Position numbers and translations under genes: made by a program. 7,490 bases of DNA from Ferroplasmaceae archaeon UBA567 (GTDB taxonomy: Archaea > Thermoplasmatota > Thermoplasmata > Thermoplasmatales > Thermoplasmataceae), in contig DAUP01000071.1 in assembly GCA_002505185.1 (NCBI GenBank), positions 18,894 through 26,383 on the forward strand, written 5' to 3'. The notes under the pieces are model-generated. The model worked only from the letters and a program-made list of their open reading frames with translations, searched no databases and was not told where the DNA came from. Each line of letters begins with the position of its first letter. Within the stretch, counting starts at the first letter, position 1. Positions 4,813 to 7,490 of this stretch are shown piece after piece.

Positions 4813-6225
4813 ATGCAGGTCAAGGAAAAAAATGCCGTCTCCGAACTGGTAAATACAGTGGGGAAAGAGAATATACTTACAGCAAAGGAGGAATTGATAC
4901 CATATATGAAAGATGCTTCCTATATAGAAGGTATAATGCCTCTTGCCCTATGCCTCCCAAAAAACACAGACCAGGTTTCAGATATTATGAGAATATGCAA
5001 TAAATACAAAATCAATGTGACTGCAAGAAGTGGTGGTACTTCACTGACAGGCTCATCCACAGGTAGCTTTTCAGGGGTTATTCTCAGCACTATGAATTTA
5101 AACAGGATACTTGATATGGACATATCATCAAGATATATTGTATGTGAACCTGGAGTCAGGATAGACACTCTGAACAGTGAGCTCAGGAAATACAATTTCT
5201 TTTATCCACCTGATCCTGCAAGTTCCAGGGCATCCACCATAGGCGGTTCACTGTCCACCAACGCTGGAGGTTTACGGGCAGTGAGGTATGGTGCCACAAA
5301 GGAGTGGGTACTGGGCATGGAGGTAGTCCTCCCAACCGGTGATATTATAAGGACAGGGGAGTATACACTCAAACGCAGTGCTGGATATGATCTCACTGCA
5401 TTAATGATAGGAAGTGAGGGGACACTTGGGATAATAACTAAGGCCATACTGAAGATAGAACCTTTGCCTGAAGCCACTGCAAGGATCATAGGTTTTTACA
5501 GTGATATAAAATCTGTGGGAAAATCTATGGATACCATAAAAAGCCACGGGATTACACCCATAATGTCGGAATTCATGGATCTGGGTACCATAAATTCAAT
5601 AAGGAAAGCCATGGGGCTTGAAATACCTGATTATACAAAATTTCTTCTTATGGTAGATGTTGACAGCCCTTCAGAGGCACTGGAGAAAAAGATTGGGGCA
5701 ATCCAGAATATTATGAGTAAATTCTCCAGGGATGTGATAGTGGTCAGGGACCAGAAAAGGATGGATGAAATATATGCTGCCAGAAAGGGTGCATATTCTG
5801 CACTCCTGGAACAGAGGGAAAACAGCAGGCAGCTTGTAGTAATAGGTGATGTGATTGTGCCTTCCAGCCAGCTTGCCGATTCTCTTGAAGAGATAGAGGA
5901 ATATGTCAAAAAAGATGGAATCAAGACAACACTTTTCGGGCATATAGGTGATGGAAACATACATGCCAATATGTTCATGGACAATACAGAGGAGGGAAGA
6001 AAAAAAATGGAGAAACTCCAGATGGACATTGCAAAGGTTGCCATAGAGCATAATGGGTCAGTTTCAGCGGAACACGGAATTGGAACCGAAAAAAACCTTC
6101 TTCTCTACGAAGAATATAGGGCAAGGAATTCACTATACTCCCTGGAAATCATGAAACTTATCAAGAAAGCTTTCGACCCTAATAATATACTCAACAGAGG
6201 TAAGATTTTCTATGAACCTGATTGA
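4813..6225 (+). CDS. glcD: FAD-linked 2-hydroxyacid dehydrogenase, GlcD / D-lactate dehydrogenase type
   Basis: A 470-residue flavoprotein of the VAO/PCMH family, normal for GlcD. The FAD-binding half shows ARSGGTSLTGSS (71-82), CEPGVR (111-116), YPPDPASS (131-138), STIGGSLSTNAGG (141-153) followed by RYGATKEWVLG (158-168), and GSEGTLGIITK (200-210). The C-terminal FAD-oxidase domain shows GHIGDGNIHAN (376-386), AEHGIGTEK (419-427) and FDPNNILNRGKIF (454-466); the histidines of the first two motifs are the family's metal/substrate ligands. The enzyme oxidises a 2-hydroxyacid to the 2-oxoacid (D-lactate to pyruvate, or glycolate to glyoxylate) and passes electrons to its iron-sulfur partner. 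I cannot separate these substrates, nor exclude D-2-hydroxyglutarate. It has no signal peptide or membrane helix, so it is cytoplasmic or peripheral. The next gene overlaps its end by 14 bases, so the two are co-transcribed and probably translationally coupled. The symbol is a family label. Confidence 0.9.
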   Translation: MQVKEKNAVSELVNTVGKENILTAKEELIPYMKDASYIEGIMPLALCLPKNTDQVSDIMRICNKYKINVTARSGGTSLTGSSTGSFSGVILSTMNLNRILDMDISSRYIVCEPGVRIDTLNSELRKYNFFYPPDPASSRASTIGGSLSTNAGGLRAVRYGATKEWVLGMEVVLPTGDIIRTGEYTLKRSAGYDLTALMIGSEGTLGIITKAILKIEPLPEATARIIGFYSDIKSVGKSMDTIKSHGITPIMSEFMDLGTINSIRKAMGLEIPDYTKFLLMVDVDSPSEALEKKIGAIQNIMSKFSRDVIVVRDQKRMDEIYAARKGAYSALLEQRENSRQLVVIGDVIVPSSQLADSLEEIEEYVKKDGIKTTLFGHIGDGNIHANMFMDNTEEGRKKMEKLQMDIAKVAIEHNGSVSAEHGIGTEKNLLLYEEYRARNSLYSLEIMKLIKKAFDPNNILNRGKIFYEPD

Positions 6226-7417
6226 AGAGATAGAGAATATTACCGGTAAATGCATAAGTTGTGGATTCTGCGAGAGTGTGTGCCCCACTCTGAGTGCTGA
6301 TGGATTCAACTCAGTCTTCGGAGCACGTGGAAGGGTTATTCTAGCTGATTTTGCCATAAAAAATAATCCGGATGAGCTTGAACTTGGTGATTCATTCTAT
6401 TCCTGCCTTGACTGCTACGCATGCGTGAACGTGTGTCCGGCAGGTGTGAATGCTGGAGTTGTCAGCGAGCTGATGAGGGAACTGGTTGTTTCTGGTAAGG
6501 CTGGTAAGAAAAATCCTGTTGCAGAAATGATAAAAACAAGCATAATGAATTATGAAAATCCACTGGGGCTCAAGGAAGAAGCGGCTTCCTGGGCAGATGG
6601 CATCAAATTTGATGAGTGCAGCACACTTATGGTGACAGGCCAAATGTACCAGATGATGCCCTATACAAGGCAGATCAACAGGATAAGAAAGTACATTGAT
6701 GAGGATTTAGTGGAAAATGTAGCCTCTGCACTCAATAGCCATATATCATTAATAAAGATATCAAGGCATTTCTATAACAGGGAACTTAAGATGAAGATGG
6801 AATCCGACCTTAGAAATATTGTATCACTGTTGCAGAAATCAGGTGTCAAATTCGGATACCTTGGTACTGAGGAGCCATATCCTGGAATGTTTCTCTACGA
6901 TTTAGGATATATAGATGAATTCAGGGAATATGCAGAAAGGGTATATGCATTACTGGTGAAAAAAGGTGTAAAAAAAATTATTGCTATTGATCCCCATACA
7001 TATGACATTTTTCAGAACATATATCCTAAATTCATAAAGAATTATAAGCTAAAAATAGTTTATTATACAGATCTACTGGATTTGAAATACAGGAATTTCA
7101 ATGGTAATATAACTGTCCAGGAACCGTGCCACATGGTATTGCACAACAACAGCTTCAGAGCCATTGACATATTGAATTCAGTTGCAGAAATAAGGTTACC
7201 TGAGAGAAATGGCAAATCAACAATGTGCTGTGGAGGGCCGGATGAACTTCTTTTCCCTGATATTTCAGGCAAGGTCTCCATGCAGAGATATGCTGATCTG
7301 AAAAAGAAATCCGACAACATCGTCACAATATGCCCATTATGCTACAATAGTCTTGCTTATGACAAAAATGTCTGGGATTTTTCAGAATTTATGGGAAAAC
7401 TTGTTCAGAATAAATGA
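6212..7417 (+). CDS. glcF: GlcF-like iron-sulfur subunit with one intact CCG domain
   Basis: A 401-residue partner of the flavoprotein. The N-terminal ferredoxin domain has two [4Fe-4S] motifs: Cys14, 17, 20, 24 (CISCGFCESVCP) and Cys65, 68, 71, 75 (CLDCYACVNVCP). The C-terminal CCG domain is complete: EPCH (304-307), MCCGGPDE (338-345) and CPLCY (374-378), as in GlcF, LutA and HdrB/HdrD. The middle region has the layout of a first CCG domain but lacks its cysteines: GQMYQ (143-147) replaces GC, EEPYPG (220-225) replaces the E-x-C-C-G motif, and DPHTY (260-264) replaces CPxCY. Electrons from the flavoprotein would pass through the two clusters to a quinone or another acceptor. The start codon lies inside the end of the preceding gene, with a GAGGT (6197-6201) 10 bases upstream. 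The symbol is a family label; a heterodisulfide-reductase-D-like name would also fit. Confidence 0.88.
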   Translation: MNLIEEIENITGKCISCGFCESVCPTLSADGFNSVFGARGRVILADFAIKNNPDELELGDSFYSCLDCYACVNVCPAGVNAGVVSELMRELVVSGKAGKKNPVAEMIKTSIMNYENPLGLKEEAASWADGIKFDECSTLMVTGQMYQMMPYTRQINRIRKYIDEDLVENVASALNSHISLIKISRHFYNRELKMKMESDLRNIVSLLQKSGVKFGYLGTEEPYPGMFLYDLGYIDEFREYAERVYALLVKKGVKKIIAIDPHTYDIFQNIYPKFIKNYKLKIVYYTDLLDLKYRNFNGNITVQEPCHMVLHNNSFRAIDILNSVAEIRLPERNGKSTMCCGGPDELLFPDISGKVSMQRYADLKKKSDNIVTICPLCYNSLAYDKNVWDFSEFMGKLVQNK

Positions 7418-7427
7418 TGTTTTTGAA

Positions 7428-7435
7428 TATTTAAA
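7428..7435 (+). promoter_or_regulatory. TATA-like element after glcF, target unknown
   Basis: TATTTAAA is identical to the permease TATA box. No ATG lies about 26 bases downstream on the plus strand, so it is either a chance AT-rich match, a promoter with a longer leader, or part of the 3' end region. A short TTTTT (7420-7424) after the glcF stop is a weak terminator candidate. Confidence 0.2.
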
Positions 7436-7472
7436 CTCAGAAATTGTATATTTAATTACTCTCCCTCATTTT

Positions 7473-7481
7473 GTTATATAC
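7473..7481 (+). promoter_or_regulatory. Possible TATA box of a gene beyond the right edge
   Basis: GTTATATAC resembles the regulator's GTTATATAG element. A leaderless gene would start near base 7503, just outside the window, so it cannot be verified here. Confidence 0.3.
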
Positions 7482-7490
7482 TGATTTCGA

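Noticed and set aside
4920..6051. Long minus-strand open frames inside the glcD-like gene
   Set aside because: Shadows of a gene with an unbroken set of FAD-oxidase motifs; no promoter or ribosome site precedes them.
6212..6225. Frameshift splitting one flavin/iron-sulfur fusion protein
   Set aside because: Both proteins are complete at their family lengths, and a 14-base start-stop overlap is normal for this gene pair.

Overview
The window looks like a piece of chromosome from a thermoacidophilic archaeon of the Thermoplasmatales (Thermoplasma/Ferroplasma/Acidiplasma-like). The DNA is AT-rich, and Arg is mostly AGG/AGA and Ile often ATA. Almost every first gene has an archaeal TATA-like box about 25-27 nt before its ATG, which is the layout of leaderless transcripts. 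The thioredoxin reductase has the damaged NADPH site I recall from Thermoplasma acidophilum. Genus and species cannot be fixed from the sequence alone. I see no RNA gene, insertion sequence, CRISPR array or prophage, and no gene-free stretch over 300 bases.

Layout, left to right: (1) 2-925, minus strand, the N-terminal 308 residues of an APC-superfamily amino-acid permease that runs off the left edge. (2) 1113-2436, minus strand, a two-gene thioredoxin operon, trxA then trxB, ending in a T-tract terminator. (3) A 141-bp repeat-rich divergent promoter region, then 2578-2964, plus strand, a small winged-helix regulator of TrmB-like type. (4) 2989-3399, plus strand, moaE, the catalytic subunit of molybdopterin synthase. 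Its 3' end overlaps tail to tail by 37 bp with (5) 3363-4718, minus strand, an MFS metabolite/proton symporter-like transporter. (6) A compact 94-bp divergent promoter region, then 4813-7417, plus strand, two overlapping genes. They encode a GlcD-type FAD 2-hydroxyacid dehydrogenase and a GlcF-like iron-sulfur/CCG partner.

How the genes may work together: TrxA and TrxB form a cytoplasmic disulfide-reducing pair, but the reductase seems unable to use NADPH in the usual way, so its electron donor is open. The regulator beside it is the natural candidate to control the shared promoter region. The MFS transporter and the glcD-glcF pair are divergently transcribed and could form an uptake-and-oxidation unit for a small 2-hydroxyacid such as D-lactate or glycolate, with electrons passed through two [4Fe-4S] clusters to the respiratory chain. 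That link is inferred from position and family.

The most notable points are the lost pyridine-nucleotide signature of TrxB, the loss of every cysteine ligand from the first of two CCG domains in the GlcF-like protein, and the stacked direct and inverted repeats between trxA and the regulator. Most of the remaining window is ordinary metabolism.
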